In this document: piece by piece, positions 52,322 through 61,900 of the stretch
Layout: every line of letters begins with the position of its first letter
How positions within the stretch are numbered: the stretch's first letter is position 1
Assembly (NCBI GenBank): GCA_963663145.1
Contig: OY760134.1
Location: 2,666,001-2,730,000, forward strand
Length of the DNA stretch: 64,000 nt
Origin: Azotimanducus sp963663145
Lineage (GTDB): Bacteria; Pseudomonadota; Gammaproteobacteria; Pseudomonadales; Azotimanducaceae
Direction: 5' to 3'
Notes under the pieces: model-generated
What the model was told of the DNA's origin: nothing
What the model saw: only the letters and a program-made list of their open reading frames with translations
The model's database searches: none
Position numbers and translations under genes: made by a program

Positions 52322-54430
52322 ATGTCTAGCTACACCTATAAACTTCGTACGCCTAGCGTACGCACCCTTGCCGCACGAGTCGCCCGCGCGCTCATGCTCG
52401 GCATCGCCCTAGTGTCTTTTCCGGCTTGGGCGGAAACCAGCGAGATCGAGGAGATCATTGTCTACGGCGAATTGCGCGAATCGCCGATCAAAAACCTACC
52501 AACCAGCGTCACCGTCCTCGACGAAGCATTGATTCGCGAGCGCAATGCCTCGCACTTGGAAGAACTGGTCGCCGCCGCGGCGAATCTCAATGTCTCGAAC
52601 GGCGCTTCTCGCGCCCGCTTCTTCCAGATACGCGGTGTCGGCGAACGCGGCCAGTTCGTCGAACCGCTGAATCCATCGGTAGGGCTACTGGTCGATGGAG
52701 TCGACTTCAGCGGTATCGGCGGCATATCCACCCTCTTCGATGTCGAACAGGTGGAAGTGTTTCGCGGACCGCAAGGCACCCTCTATGGCGCGAACGCCTT
52801 GGCGGGCCTCATTTCACTGCGTAGCCGCGCACCCGAATTCGAACCTTCGGGGAGATTGCGCCTCGAACTCGGCGACTACGGGGTGTGGGGTCTTGCGGGG
52901 GCTTACGGCGGCGCCTTGTCGGAGCGCGTGGCGTTTCGCACATCGCTCTCCCAGTATGCCGGCGACGGCTTCATCGACAACACACATCTCGGCGCAGACG
53001 ACACCAACAATCTCGATGAACTCGCCTGGCGCGGCAAGCTGCGCATCGATCTTTCCGAGCGCGCGCTCTTGGACCTCGGCTTCGGATACGTCTCCCTCGA
53101 CAATGGGTACGACGCCTTCTCACTCGACAACGACCGGCGCACACGATCCGATCAACCCGGCGCGGATACCCAAGACAGCCTCTATGGATCATTGCGATTG
53201 CTGATCAAAGGAAGCGCCTTCGACACCGAACTCAGCCTCGCACATGCGGATTCGGAAATCGGTTACGGCTACGATGAGGACTGGACCTACGACGGGTTTC
53301 ATCCCTGGGGCTATTCCTCGACCGATCAGTACAACCGGGACCGCGACACCACGACTGCGGAACTCCGCCTCGCCTCCTCTGAGGACGGTCGTCTGTTTGC
53401 CGGCACTGGGGATTGGGTGGCCGGCCTCTACATGCTGCGCCAACAGGTGGATCTGATGCGCATCTACACCTATGCGGCGGCGGATTTCGCCAGCGAATTC
53501 GAAATCCAGCGTATTGCCGCCTATGGTCGGCTGGAAACGCAAATCACCCCGGCTGCCCGCATCACCTTTGGCCTGCGTCTCGAAGCCCATGAATCCGACT
53601 ATTCGGATTCCGCCGGCGTCGCTTACAACCCCGACGAGAACCTGCTCGGCGGGCGCCTCGCCTTCGACTACGCCCTTTCGGAGACCTGGGTCGGTTATGC
53701 GAGCCTAGCGCGCGGCTACAAGGCGGGCGGCTTTAACCTCGACGGCACGCTCGATGAGAGCCTGCGCGAATTCGATGCCGAATACCTCAACAACTACGAG
53801 CTCGGGCTCAAAGGGCGGTTCCCGGACTCCGGATTGAACTTGCGTCTCGCCGCCTTTCGTATGGATCGGGAGGATGTGCAGATCGATAGTTCAATCGTTC
53901 TGGTTCGCGCCGATGGCAGCAGCGAGTTCATCGACTTTATCGGCAACGCTGCCGAGGGCATCAATCAAGGCCTTGAGGCCGAAATGAACTGGCGTCCGAG
54001 CGAACGCGTCGAACTCAGCGGCAGCTTCGGATTACTCGACAGCGAATACGAGAACTACATCAATGGCGATGGCGATGACCTCGGCGGACGCGAACAAGCC
54101 CATGCGCCCGGCTATCAGTACCACTTGGCGGCGAACTTGGGGCTGCTTGAGAAGCTGCGCCTTCATCTCACCCTGGAGGGGCGCGACGAGTATTTCTTCT
54201 CGGACAGCCACGACGCCAAGTCACGCGCCTACGACCTGTTTCACGCATCGCTCGTCTGGGATTGGAACGACTTCTCGCTCAGCCTCTGGGGCCGAAACCT
54301 GGCCGATGAGGACTATTTCGTGCGCGGCTTCTTCTTCGGCAACGACCCCCGCAACGGCTACACCGGAAAGCCCTACACCCAGCTCGGCGAGCCGCGAAGA
54401 TGGGGTCTGACGGTATCGCGGGAGTTTTGA
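52322..54430 (+). CDS. TonB-dependent outer-membrane receptor under TPP control
   Basis: 702 residues. Signal peptide about 1-38 (VARALMLGIALVSFPAWAET), then a TonB-box-like EEIIVYGE, the plug domain (residues about 55-170, with PTSVTVLDEALIRERNASHL and VEVFRGPQGTLYGANALAGL) and a 22-strand barrel ending in the usual aromatic residue (VSREF). The direct TPP riboswitch points to thiamine or a precursor as the substrate, imported across the outer membrane with TonB-ExbBD energy. No thiamine ABC transporter or biosynthetic gene is next to it. The receptor class alone would not reveal the substrate; the riboswitch is the evidence. Confidence 0.9.
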   Translation: MSSYTYKLRTPSVRTLAARVARALMLGIALVSFPAWAETSEIEEIIVYGELRESPIKNLPTSVTVLDEALIRERNASHLEELVAAAANLNVSNGASRARFFQIRGVGERGQFVEPLNPSVGLLVDGVDFSGIGGISTLFDVEQVEVFRGPQGTLYGANALAGLISLRSRAPEFEPSGRLRLELGDYGVWGLAGAYGGALSERVAFRTSLSQYAGDGFIDNTHLGADDTNNLDELAWRGKLRIDLSERALLDLGFGYVSLDNGYDAFSLDNDRRTRSDQPGADTQDSLYGSLRLLIKGSAFDTELSLAHADSEIGYGYDEDWTYDGFHPWGYSSTDQYNRDRDTTTAELRLASSEDGRLFAGTGDWVAGLYMLRQQVDLMRIYTYAAADFASEFEIQRIAAYGRLETQITPAARITFGLRLEAHESDYSDSAGVAYNPDENLLGGRLAFDYALSETWVGYASLARGYKAGGFNLDGTLDESLREFDAEYLNNYELGLKGRFPDSGLNLRLAAFRMDREDVQIDSSIVLVRADGSSEFIDFIGNAAEGINQGLEAEMNWRPSERVELSGSFGLLDSEYENYINGDGDDLGGREQAHAPGYQYHLAANLGLLEKLRLHLTLEGRDEYFFSDSHDAKSRAYDLFHASLVWDWNDFSLSLWGRNLADEDYFVRGFFFGNDPRNGYTGKPYTQLGEPRRWGLTVSREF

Positions 54431-54453
54431 GATTTGGCGGTTGGGAGAATTTC

Positions 54454-55635
54454 TTAGTCGTCTCCTAATTCTTCCAGCACCTCAGGGAAGTTGTCCAAGG
54501 TCACAAAGACGGCATCTCGCGAATGTGGAAACGCCTCGTAGAAGGCGTCAAGCGCACGCATATGGCGTTCCAATGGCGACTCCAGAGTCACCTGAATGGG
54601 AGTGGGACGATCACCAGCTTGAACGACGAAATCAACCTCGCCCTTGTCCCGCCAATAGCAGACCGACTCAAATCGCTTTCTCAACGCAACAAATGTCGCA
54701 GACTCAAGGGCCTTACCGAGATCTTTCCCAGTACGGGTCACGACGACGCGTCTCAGTCCCGTATCAACTGGGTAGTATTTTCGGTTCCGCTGCGTTCGCC
54801 TACGTTGCGAGAATGTGAACCACGGACACGAAAACAGCAGATAGGCTTGTTCACAAGCGTCAAGATAGTTCGACACCGTCTCTACAGCCATCCCGGTGGC
54901 CGCAGCGATTCGTCGCAGGCTAAGTTCGGACCCGGTTGACTCGAATACCATCTGCGCAATGTGTCGCAAGGTGAACGAAGACCTCGCACCCACCCGTTCG
55001 CGCACATCCCGCTGCAGAATATCAACGAAGTACTGGCGCAAGAGTAGGTCTTCATCGGGGCTGACCTTGGGTTCGGGAAATCCTCCGCAATGTAGGTATT
55101 CCTCGAGGGAAGCCCCAAGCTTCAAGAGGCGAAATTCTCCCAAGTCGAAGGGAAACAGCTCGACGGTGACGTGTCTTCCGGTAAGCGAAGTGGAAAGCTC
55201 ACCTGACAACAATTGGGCATTGGAGCCGCTTACCACATAGCGAAAGCGACCGGGCCGCTCCAGCTTCGTCCGAAGCCAGCGCTCCCAGCCATTGACCCAT
55301 TGGATTTCGTCAAGAAACATCGTCAGGCTAGGGGCATGCGGTCGCATCGTCTCGAACAGGATTGACAAGCGTTCGAGCGTCTCAAAGTCAAGCGCACCTG
55401 CGAATCTGGGATCCTCAAAGTTGACAAACAAACAGTCCCCTCTATCTAACCCATACCTCTGCAAGAACTGCGTTAGCAGCGTGGATTTTCCACATCTGCG
55501 CACACCTTGAATCACAAGGACGGTGCGATTGGTCAAGGTTGTCGGCAGTTGGATATTTCGAGGAACTGATTGTGCTGGCGGACGGTCCCAGAAACTCCAA
55601 GTAGCCGCGATGTCTAAGAGTGCGTTGTCTTCCAT
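54454..55635 (-). CDS. AAA-type ATPase with DUF4143 domain (second copy)
   Basis: 393 residues. Walker A is GVRRCGKSTLLTQFL (residues about 45-59) and Walker B is LTMFLDEIQWVNGWERWLRT. A sensor segment YVVSGSNAQLLSGELSTSL precedes the DUF4143 region, which ends with the nuclease-like CYWRDKGEVDFVVQAGDRPT and PIQVTLESPL. It belongs to the same broad family as 11219-12388 but is not a close copy. The start codon at 55635 is one base from the edge of a 64-bp palindrome, with no recognisable ribosome-binding site. Family function is unknown. Confidence 0.88.
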   Translation of the reverse strand: MEDNALLDIAATWSFWDRPPAQSVPRNIQLPTTLTNRTVLVIQGVRRCGKSTLLTQFLQRYGLDRGDCLFVNFEDPRFAGALDFETLERLSILFETMRPHAPSLTMFLDEIQWVNGWERWLRTKLERPGRFRYVVSGSNAQLLSGELSTSLTGRHVTVELFPFDLGEFRLLKLGASLEEYLHCGGFPEPKVSPDEDLLLRQYFVDILQRDVRERVGARSSFTLRHIAQMVFESTGSELSLRRIAAATGMAVETVSNYLDACEQAYLLFSCPWFTFSQRRRTQRNRKYYPVDTGLRRVVVTRTGKDLGKALESATFVALRKRFESVCYWRDKGEVDFVVQAGDRPTPIQVTLESPLERHMRALDAFYEAFPHSRDAVFVTLDNFPEVLEELGDD

Positions 55636-55636
55636 T

Positions 55637-55700
55637 GATCAACTGGACAGTTTGATTATTGTCGAGTTTACTCGACAATAATCAAACTGTCCAGTTGATC
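55637..55700. repeat. 64-bp perfect palindrome beside the DUF4143 ATPase start
   Basis: Two exact 31-base arms (55637-55667 and 55670-55700) around a 2-base loop. The arm begins one base upstream of the ATG at 55635, so the whole palindrome is the 5' region of that gene. If transcribed it would form a very stable hairpin just before the start codon. Confidence 0.92.
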
Positions 55701-55768
55701 TGACGGTTTTGGAAACACAGAGCGGGGATTCCGCAAGGCCTAAGCGCCCCTCTTGTTGGTTTGCTTCG

Positions 55769-56572
55769 TTATTTGCCCTTATACACCGGCGTGCGTTTCT
55801 GCATGAAGGCGAGGGGGCCTTCGCGGGCGTCTTCGGTCATGAATACGGGGCCGGAGAGCTTGCTTTCGTGGCGTAAGGCGTCGGCTTCGGGCAGGCCGAG
55901 GCATTCGCGTGCCGATTGGCGGATGGCTTTCACCGCCAGGGGTCCGTTTGCAGCGATCTTCTCGGCGATCTCCATCGCCTTGGAAAGCACTTCTTCCGGT
56001 GCCACCACATGATTGAGGAATCCGCAGGCGAGTGCCTCTTCCGCGCTCATGAGGTCGCCGGTGAGCATGAGTTCCATCGCCTTGGCGAAGCCCACCTGTA
56101 CCGGCAGTCTGACGCTTGAGCCGCCGGCCGGAAACAATGCCCACTTGACTTCCTGAACACCGAATCTTGCCTTCGAACTCGCAACCCGTATGTCCGTGCC
56201 CTGCACCATTTCCATGCCACCGGCAATCGCGTGCCCATTGATGGCGGCAATGACCGGCTTTTCGGTATTGAAATTCCTGAGCAGTGCCCCGGCAGTGATC
56301 GCGCCGTTTTCGACCACGCGTTGGTCCCATTCGTTCTCAGGCTTGCGCGCGCCCGACATCAGGGGGATGAGTTGAGCGAGGTCGGCCCCTGCGCAGAAGC
56401 AGTCGCCGGTGCCGGTGACCACGGCGACGCGCACCTGATCGTCTTCCTTGACGCAAGTCCAGGCATCATAAAGGCGCACCGCGACCTCGGGACTGATGGC
56501 ATTCTTGGCCTCTTCTCGATTCAGCCTCACCAAGGCCACATGACCTTCGACTTGATATTCAACAACGGACAT
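55769..56572 (-). CDS. Enoyl-CoA hydratase/isomerase (crotonase) family protein
   Basis: 267 residues. Oxyanion-hole segments are GDCFCAGADLAQLIPL and INGHAIAGGMEMVQGTDIRV. The usual ending GPLAFMQKRTPVYKGK is present. At the second glutamate region it reads FGVQEVKWALFPAGGS, with Glu retained. The start is nine bases after the end of the MBL/M28 fusion gene, so it is probably the third gene of a pyrC-fusion-crotonase operon. The substrate is unknown. Confidence 0.88.
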   Translation of the reverse strand: MSVVEYQVEGHVALVRLNREEAKNAISPEVAVRLYDAWTCVKEDDQVRVAVVTGTGDCFCAGADLAQLIPLMSGARKPENEWDQRVVENGAITAGALLRNFNTEKPVIAAINGHAIAGGMEMVQGTDIRVASSKARFGVQEVKWALFPAGGSSVRLPVQVGFAKAMELMLTGDLMSAEEALACGFLNHVVAPEEVLSKAMEIAEKIAANGPLAVKAIRQSARECLGLPEADALRHESKLSGPVFMTEDAREGPLAFMQKRTPVYKGK

Positions 56573-56581
56573 ACTGCTTCC

Positions 56582-59122
56582 TCACTCTGCGGTTTTGAAA
56601 TCTTGCAAGGCTTGGGCGCGCAGCGCCTCAAACTCATCGCCCGCATTCCATGACTGCATCTCATCGGCTTGCGCGATGAGATAGGTGGTAAGCAGCGCAA
56701 AGCGCGTATCCGCCACCATGCCATCGAACACCCATTCATCTGTCAGCTCATCGCTCGGCTGGTGGTAGTGCTTCTCGGTGTACTCTTGGATTCGCGCCTT
56801 GCCCCAGCCCTCGGGCTTGCCGATGATCTCCACACCGCCATCGAGATACGCGCCAGGCACGCCAATCTTGGCGAAGCTGAACTGATCGGACCGATAATAG
56901 TAGCCGCGATCAGGAAATTGATCGCCCTGCAGGCTCCTGCCGGTGTAATCGGCAACGCTCTGCGCAACCGCATCAAGCGAGGACTTGCCGAGCCCGATGA
57001 AAATCATGTCGCTCGCCTCGCCCCAAATGTTGGCGCCATCAAGATTCACGTTGGCCGAGATGCGCCCGGCGTGGAAGGTCGGATGCTTGGCGTAATACTT
57101 CGAACCCAAGAGCCCCTGCTCTTCGGCACCCACCAGCGCAAATAGGATTGAACGCCTCGGCGGTGTGGGCAGATGCTTGAGCGCCTTGGCGATGGCCAGC
57201 ACTTCGGCAACGCCGCTGGCGTTATCGAGCGCACCGTTGTAGATGACATCCTCACCTTCGCGCGTCGCTTCTCCGGTGCCGAGATGGTCATGGTGCGCCG
57301 TGATCACCACAGCTTGTTGGGCAAGCTCCGGGTCGCAGCCCGGCATGACCCCGAGCACATTGGCGGTCTGCACGCTGTTCAGTTCAGCACTCATTTCAAG
57401 GCTGGTGCGAACATCCAAGGCAACCGGAGCGAAGTCTCGAGAACGCGCAGACTCCACCAGTGCATCGAGATCATGGCCCGCCGACTCGATCAATCGTCGT
57501 GCGGCGTCTTCGGTCAGCCAAGCCGCGACCGAGATTTGCGGTTCTCCCTCGGCGGGAAGCTCGAACTGAGGGCCCGTCCATGAAGTCTCCACCACCTGCC
57601 AAGGATAGCCCGCCGAAGGCGTGGCATGAATCACGATCGCCCCGGCCGCCCCAAGCTTTGCTGCAATCTCGTACTTGTAAGTCCAGCGCCCATAGTAAAG
57701 ACGCCGCGCTCCGCCAAAGAGTTGCGGGTCCCAATCAGGATCGTTGTTCAGCATCACGAGCACCTTGCCGCTGACATCCTCGGATTTGTAGTCATCCCAA
57801 TCGTATTCCGGTGCCTGAATGCCGTAGCCGACGAACACCAACTCGGCATCGTCAAGCGAGGCCAAGGTTGATTGATTGGCGACGTTGGCAACATATTCGC
57901 TACCAGGCTTGGCCGAAAAACCACTCGAAAACTGCCAATCACCCTCAAGTTCGCTGGTCACCGAAACCAAGTCGAACGCCTGCTGGTAATCTCCATCAGC
58001 ACCCGGCGCGACGCCGTTTGCTGCTAGCTCCGCAGCCATCCATTCTCTCGCTTTGCGGTCTCCGTCACTGCCGGGGCCGCGCCCGCCATAGGCATCGCTT
58101 GAAATCTCGGCGATTACCGACCGCAAGTATTCGCCCGAGATCTGGGGGGATAAGGCATCGGCATGCCTGAGCGCTTCTTCCAGATCCGTTGGGCCGCAGG
58201 CCTGCAAAGCGACTTCAAACTCGCCGTTGACTTCCTGCCAAGCGCGCTCGATCACGAACTCGCGGCTGATCAAGGGCACGGGCCCGATGCTCATGGTCTC
58301 AAACCCTGTGTCTGCCGTGAGTTCGCCGTTGGCAAGCGTTTCATCGAGCGACCAGTTATTTGCCTTGGCTTGCCTCCCCAGCCGAGCCAAATCTTCCACG
58401 AAAGCCTGAAATTCAATCAATCCGTCTCTCGTGGTCAAGGGGCCGTGACCCGGCACCACTTGATCAAATGGCAACTCAAGCACCCTCTCCAAGGCTGTGC
58501 CCCATTGTTGGATGCTGCCTCCAGTTTCGAGATCCACGAATGGATAAAGGCGATTGAAGTGCAGATCCCCCATGTGAACCGTCCGGTCTTCTTTGAACAG
58601 GGCCACCAAGTCGCCGTCGGTATGGCCTCGGCCGGGCCAGTAGAGTTCGATGGTCTTGTTGCCGAGACGAATGATGTAAGAATCGCGAAACGTCTCGTTG
58701 GGGAGCGACAGTGCGGCTGCATCCTGCCAGAAGTCGGCATCGAGCGCTTCAAGGAGGGCCTTGGTGCGCGCCGTGGACACCACGCGAATGTGTGGGCCGA
58801 AAGCCGGATTGCCGTGCGTGTGGTCGGCGTGCCAATGGGTGTTGATGACCACCGCCACCTTCTCACCGCTGAGCTCCTCGGCCAGCTCGCGAATCGCCCG
58901 CCCCTGCATGACGAACGTGAGCGTGTCGACGATGACCGCGCCCTCGCCCGTGGCAAGCACCGCCACGTTGCCACCCATCCCGTTGTAGATCACATGCAGA
59001 TCGTCGGTGATCTGCTCATGCTCGAACGTATTCGCGAGGCGCCAAAAGAGAATCGCGATCACAACCCCGACGGCCACCAGAATGCCGATCAGCCAAGCGA
59101 ATACCTTCAGCGTCCTGCTCAT
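56582..59122 (-). CDS. Fusion of metallo-beta-lactamase-fold hydrolase and M28 zinc aminopeptidase
   Basis: 846 residues from ATG 59122; a GTG one codon earlier is possible. Residues 7-28 form a membrane anchor. The N-terminal MBL domain (about 35-320) has INTHWHADHTHGNPAFGP (His96, His98, Asp100, His101), a later His in GRGHTDGDLVALF and VVPGHGPLTTRDG. The C-terminal half is an M28 peptidase with a PA-like insert: ISSDAYGGRGPGSDGDRKAR, VITAHHDHLGTGEATREGED, YNGALDNASGVAEVLAIAKA, ALVGAEEQGLLGSKYY, NLDGAN and a final His in EKHYHQPSDE. All expected zinc ligands of both domains are visible. The protein is probably periplasmic and membrane-tethered. The fusion appears continuous, without frameshift. 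Confidence 0.88.
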   Translation of the reverse strand: MSRTLKVFAWLIGILVAVGVVIAILFWRLANTFEHEQITDDLHVIYNGMGGNVAVLATGEGAVIVDTLTFVMQGRAIRELAEELSGEKVAVVINTHWHADHTHGNPAFGPHIRVVSTARTKALLEALDADFWQDAAALSLPNETFRDSYIIRLGNKTIELYWPGRGHTDGDLVALFKEDRTVHMGDLHFNRLYPFVDLETGGSIQQWGTALERVLELPFDQVVPGHGPLTTRDGLIEFQAFVEDLARLGRQAKANNWSLDETLANGELTADTGFETMSIGPVPLISREFVIERAWQEVNGEFEVALQACGPTDLEEALRHADALSPQISGEYLRSVIAEISSDAYGGRGPGSDGDRKAREWMAAELAANGVAPGADGDYQQAFDLVSVTSELEGDWQFSSGFSAKPGSEYVANVANQSTLASLDDAELVFVGYGIQAPEYDWDDYKSEDVSGKVLVMLNNDPDWDPQLFGGARRLYYGRWTYKYEIAAKLGAAGAIVIHATPSAGYPWQVVETSWTGPQFELPAEGEPQISVAAWLTEDAARRLIESAGHDLDALVESARSRDFAPVALDVRTSLEMSAELNSVQTANVLGVMPGCDPELAQQAVVITAHHDHLGTGEATREGEDVIYNGALDNASGVAEVLAIAKALKHLPTPPRRSILFALVGAEEQGLLGSKYYAKHPTFHAGRISANVNLDGANIWGEASDMIFIGLGKSSLDAVAQSVADYTGRSLQGDQFPDRGYYYRSDQFSFAKIGVPGAYLDGGVEIIGKPEGWGKARIQEYTEKHYHQPSDELTDEWVFDGMVADTRFALLTTYLIAQADEMQSWNAGDEFEALRAQALQDFKTAE

Positions 59123-59124
59123 CA

Positions 59125-60468
59125 CTAGGCTCCTGTTCTTGCGAATTCAAGCTTCTGCCCGAGGCTCTCGGGCGCGAAGCCCGAATCGCTCCATGCCGTG
59201 ATGCCGTTCACCCAGGTATGCATCACGCGCCCTCGAAAGCTGATGCCAGCAAAAGGCGTCCAGCCACAGCGCGCGTGTACGGGTTCATTGTCCACTTCGG
59301 TGTGCACATCCAAGGACACGCGCACCAGGTCGGCAAAATAGCCTTCGCGCAAAAAGCCTCGCTCGCGCACCCCGAAACGGAGCGCCGGCGCATGACACAT
59401 CTTGTGAATCAGTTTGGGGAGATCGAGTTTTCCGGCGTGTACCAACTCCAGTCCGATGAGCAGATTGTGCTGCGCGAGCGGCAAGCCGGCTGGCGTGTCG
59501 AGGTAGCCGCCCTGCTTTTCTTCCCAGGTATGCGGCGCGTGGTCGGTGGCGATGATGTCGATTCGATCTTCGGCTAGGGCTTGGATCAATGCCTCTTGAT
59601 CTTCGCGGCGCTTGATGGACGGGTTGCACTTGATGAGCGAACCCTTGGCCTCATACCAAGACTCGTTGAAGAAGAGGTGATGCCCGCAGACCTCCACCGT
59701 GATGCGCTTGTCCTCTATCGGACCGGCTTCGAAGAGCTCGAGTTCTTTCGCGGTGGTGAGATGTAGAACGTGCAGATTCGATCCGTGCTTTCTGGCGAGT
59801 TCCACAGCCAGCGATGAGGACTTGAGACAGGCCTCAACGCCGCGAATACGGGCGTGTTCGGCGAATGGGATGTCCTCGCCGAAGGTCTCGCGGGCGCGCG
59901 CCTCGGCCGCTTCGATCATGGGCGTATCCTCGCAATGGGTCGTGATGATCAGATCGGTGCCTGCGAAGATGCCATCCAAGGTCTCCGGGTCGTTGACCAG
60001 CATGTTGCCGGTCGATGATCCCATGAACACCTTGACGCCGCACACTAGGTCGTTACGGATGCGCTTGATGGCTTCAAGATTATCGTTGGTGGCGCCGAAG
60101 TAGAAGGCGTAGTTGGCCATGGAATCGCGTGCGGCGATAGAGAGCTTGTGCCGCACCGCGTCTTCATTGATCGTTTGCGGACGACAATTGGGCATCTCCA
60201 TGTAGCTGGTGATGCCACCCGCCACAGCGGCCCTCGATTCGGTGGCGATACACCCCTTGTGCGTGAGCCCCGGTTCTCGGAAGTGTACTTGGTCGTCAAT
60301 CACGCCGGGGATCAACAAGTCCCCTTCGAAGTCGATTTCTTGCGCGTTACTTGGCACCTGAAACCCACTGCCGAGCGCACCGATGCGCGCATCTTCGATG
60401 AGCAGGTCTCCTTCATGTATCTCGCCCTGGTTTACCATCCGGGCGTTTCTTAAGCATGTGGCAGGCAT
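59125..60468 (-). CDS. pyrC: Dihydroorotase
   Basis: 447 residues from the ATG at 60468; the frame is open to 60528 but similarity starts at MPATCLRNARMVNQGEI. The zinc-binding start GVIDDQVHFREPGLTHKGCI is intact. The lysine region (VCGVKVFMGSSTGNMLV), later histidines (LIITTHCEDTP, LHVLHLTTAKELEL) and catalytic Asp (DIIATDHAPHTWEEKQGGYL) are all present. The sequence follows the class I/pyrC-like long form. It catalyses ring closure of carbamoyl aspartate to dihydroorotate in pyrimidine synthesis. A hydantoinase/allantoinase relative is less likely. The following MBL/M28 gene starts at its stop codon. Confidence 0.88.
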   Translation of the reverse strand: MPATCLRNARMVNQGEIHEGDLLIEDARIGALGSGFQVPSNAQEIDFEGDLLIPGVIDDQVHFREPGLTHKGCIATESRAAVAGGITSYMEMPNCRPQTINEDAVRHKLSIAARDSMANYAFYFGATNDNLEAIKRIRNDLVCGVKVFMGSSTGNMLVNDPETLDGIFAGTDLIITTHCEDTPMIEAAEARARETFGEDIPFAEHARIRGVEACLKSSSLAVELARKHGSNLHVLHLTTAKELELFEAGPIEDKRITVEVCGHHLFFNESWYEAKGSLIKCNPSIKRREDQEALIQALAEDRIDIIATDHAPHTWEEKQGGYLDTPAGLPLAQHNLLIGLELVHAGKLDLPKLIHKMCHAPALRFGVRERGFLREGYFADLVRVSLDVHTEVDNEPVHARCGWTPFAGISFRGRVMHTWVNGITAWSDSGFAPESLGQKLEFARTGA

Positions 60469-60610
60469 GTGCGGGCGGCTCAAAAGCTGAAGGTTGCGAG
60501 CATACCGCAAGCGGTCGGCCGAAGCCAAAACTAATCGCCTACTTTATGGGGGAGCGAGTACTGAATTCAGGTAGCATATGCGGCTGTTTAGGCGCGGTGG
60601 AGGACGCTTG

Positions 60611-61900
60611 GTGAATCCATTTATAGAACGTCGGCGGGCGTTGCTCGCGAAGATGCCGGCGAAGAGCTTGGCGGTGATTCCTGCGGCACCAAGTCGGGTG
60701 AGGAGCCGCGATACGGACTATGTGTTTCGGCAAAACAGCGACTTTCACTATCTCACCGGATTCGAGGAGCCGGAAGCCCTGCTGGTTCTTGAACGTGGCG
60801 TTCGCAAACGGCGCAGTATCTTATTCTGTCGGCCCAAGGACGCACTCAGGGAGCGATGGGACGGCACGCGGCTTGGCCCTTCCGGCGCCCCCGAACGACT
60901 CGGCGTGGATGCCGCCTACCCAGTCAGCCAAATCTCGCGCCGATTGCCGAAGCTGATGCTGGACAAGGAGTGTCTGCTCATGGAAATCGGCGAATCCGCG
61001 CTCGAGCAGCAAGTGCTCGGCCACCTCGGCGACATTCGTATGAGTCGTGAAGCCCACCGCGCACCCAAGCAACTCGACCTGCTCGGCGCCTTCCTTCATG
61101 AAATGCGTGCAGTTAAGACGAGCGAAGAACTTGAGATCATGCGCGAGGCGGCTCGCATCAGCGTCGATGCCCACCACCGGGCTATGAAGGCCGCCAAGGC
61201 CGGCCTTGGAGAATGGGTGCTTGAGGCCGAAATCGTCTACGAATTCATGCGTCGCGGCGCGCGCGCGCCCGCCTACACTTCGATCGTCGGCAGCGGTGCC
61301 AATGCCTGCGTACTTCACTACGTGGAGAACTCGGAAATCATGCGAGACGGCGATCTGGTGCTCATAGACGCCGGATGCGAGTATCAGCACTATGCCGCCG
61401 ACATCACCCGCACCTTCCCGGTCAGCGGCACCTTCAGCGAGCCGCAGAAGGCTATCTATGACATCGTGCTCACCGCACAGCTTGCGGCCATCGCCGAGTG
61501 CAAACCCGGCAACAGCCTCGACGCCCCGCACACCACGGCGGTTCGCGAGGTCACCAAGGGGCTGATGGGACTCGGATTGATTCACGGCGAACTCGAAACC
61601 TTGATCGAAGAAGAGGCCCACGCCCCCTACTTCATGCACGGTACCTCACATTTTCTTGGCCTCGATGTCCACGATGTCGGGGCGCGCAAGCAGGACAAGG
61701 ATTGGCGGCGGCTCGAACCAGGCATGGTGCTGACAGTCGAACCGGGCATCTACATGGTGGAGGATGAAGTGCCCGAAAAGTATCGCAATATCGGTATTCG
61801 CATCGAAGACGACGTGCTGATCACCGAATCCGGGCACGAGGTGTTGACCCAGGGTGCGGTCAAAACGGTCGCCGAGATCGAGGCACTGATGCGTGGCTGA
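60611..61900 (+). CDS. pepP: Xaa-Pro aminopeptidase
   Basis: 429 residues from GTG 60611, preferred because GGAGG lies seven bases upstream; an ATG at 60578 would add 11 residues. The N-terminal creatinase-like domain has YVFRQNSDFHYLTGFEEPEA. The pita-bread metallopeptidase domain has the ligands in VLIDAGCEYQHYAADITRTF (two Asp), HGTSHFLGLDVHDVG (His), VLTVEPGIYMVEDEVPEKYR (Glu) and IRIEDDVLIT (Glu). It removes N-terminal residues before proline. It overlaps the ubiH-type gene by eight bases, the conserved gammaproteobacterial pepP-ubiH order. Confidence 0.94.
   Translation: MNPFIERRRALLAKMPAKSLAVIPAAPSRVRSRDTDYVFRQNSDFHYLTGFEEPEALLVLERGVRKRRSILFCRPKDALRERWDGTRLGPSGAPERLGVDAAYPVSQISRRLPKLMLDKECLLMEIGESALEQQVLGHLGDIRMSREAHRAPKQLDLLGAFLHEMRAVKTSEELEIMREAARISVDAHHRAMKAAKAGLGEWVLEAEIVYEFMRRGARAPAYTSIVGSGANACVLHYVENSEIMRDGDLVLIDAGCEYQHYAADITRTFPVSGTFSEPQKAIYDIVLTAQLAAIAECKPGNSLDAPHTTAVREVTKGLMGLGLIHGELETLIEEEAHAPYFMHGTSHFLGLDVHDVGARKQDKDWRRLEPGMVLTVEPGIYMVEDEVPEKYRNIGIRIEDDVLITESGHEVLTQGAVKTVAEIEALMRG

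Noticed and set aside
58163..59128. 321-residue plus-strand frame opposite the MBL domain
   Set aside because: It lies opposite the zinc motifs of the MBL gene and shows no family similarity.
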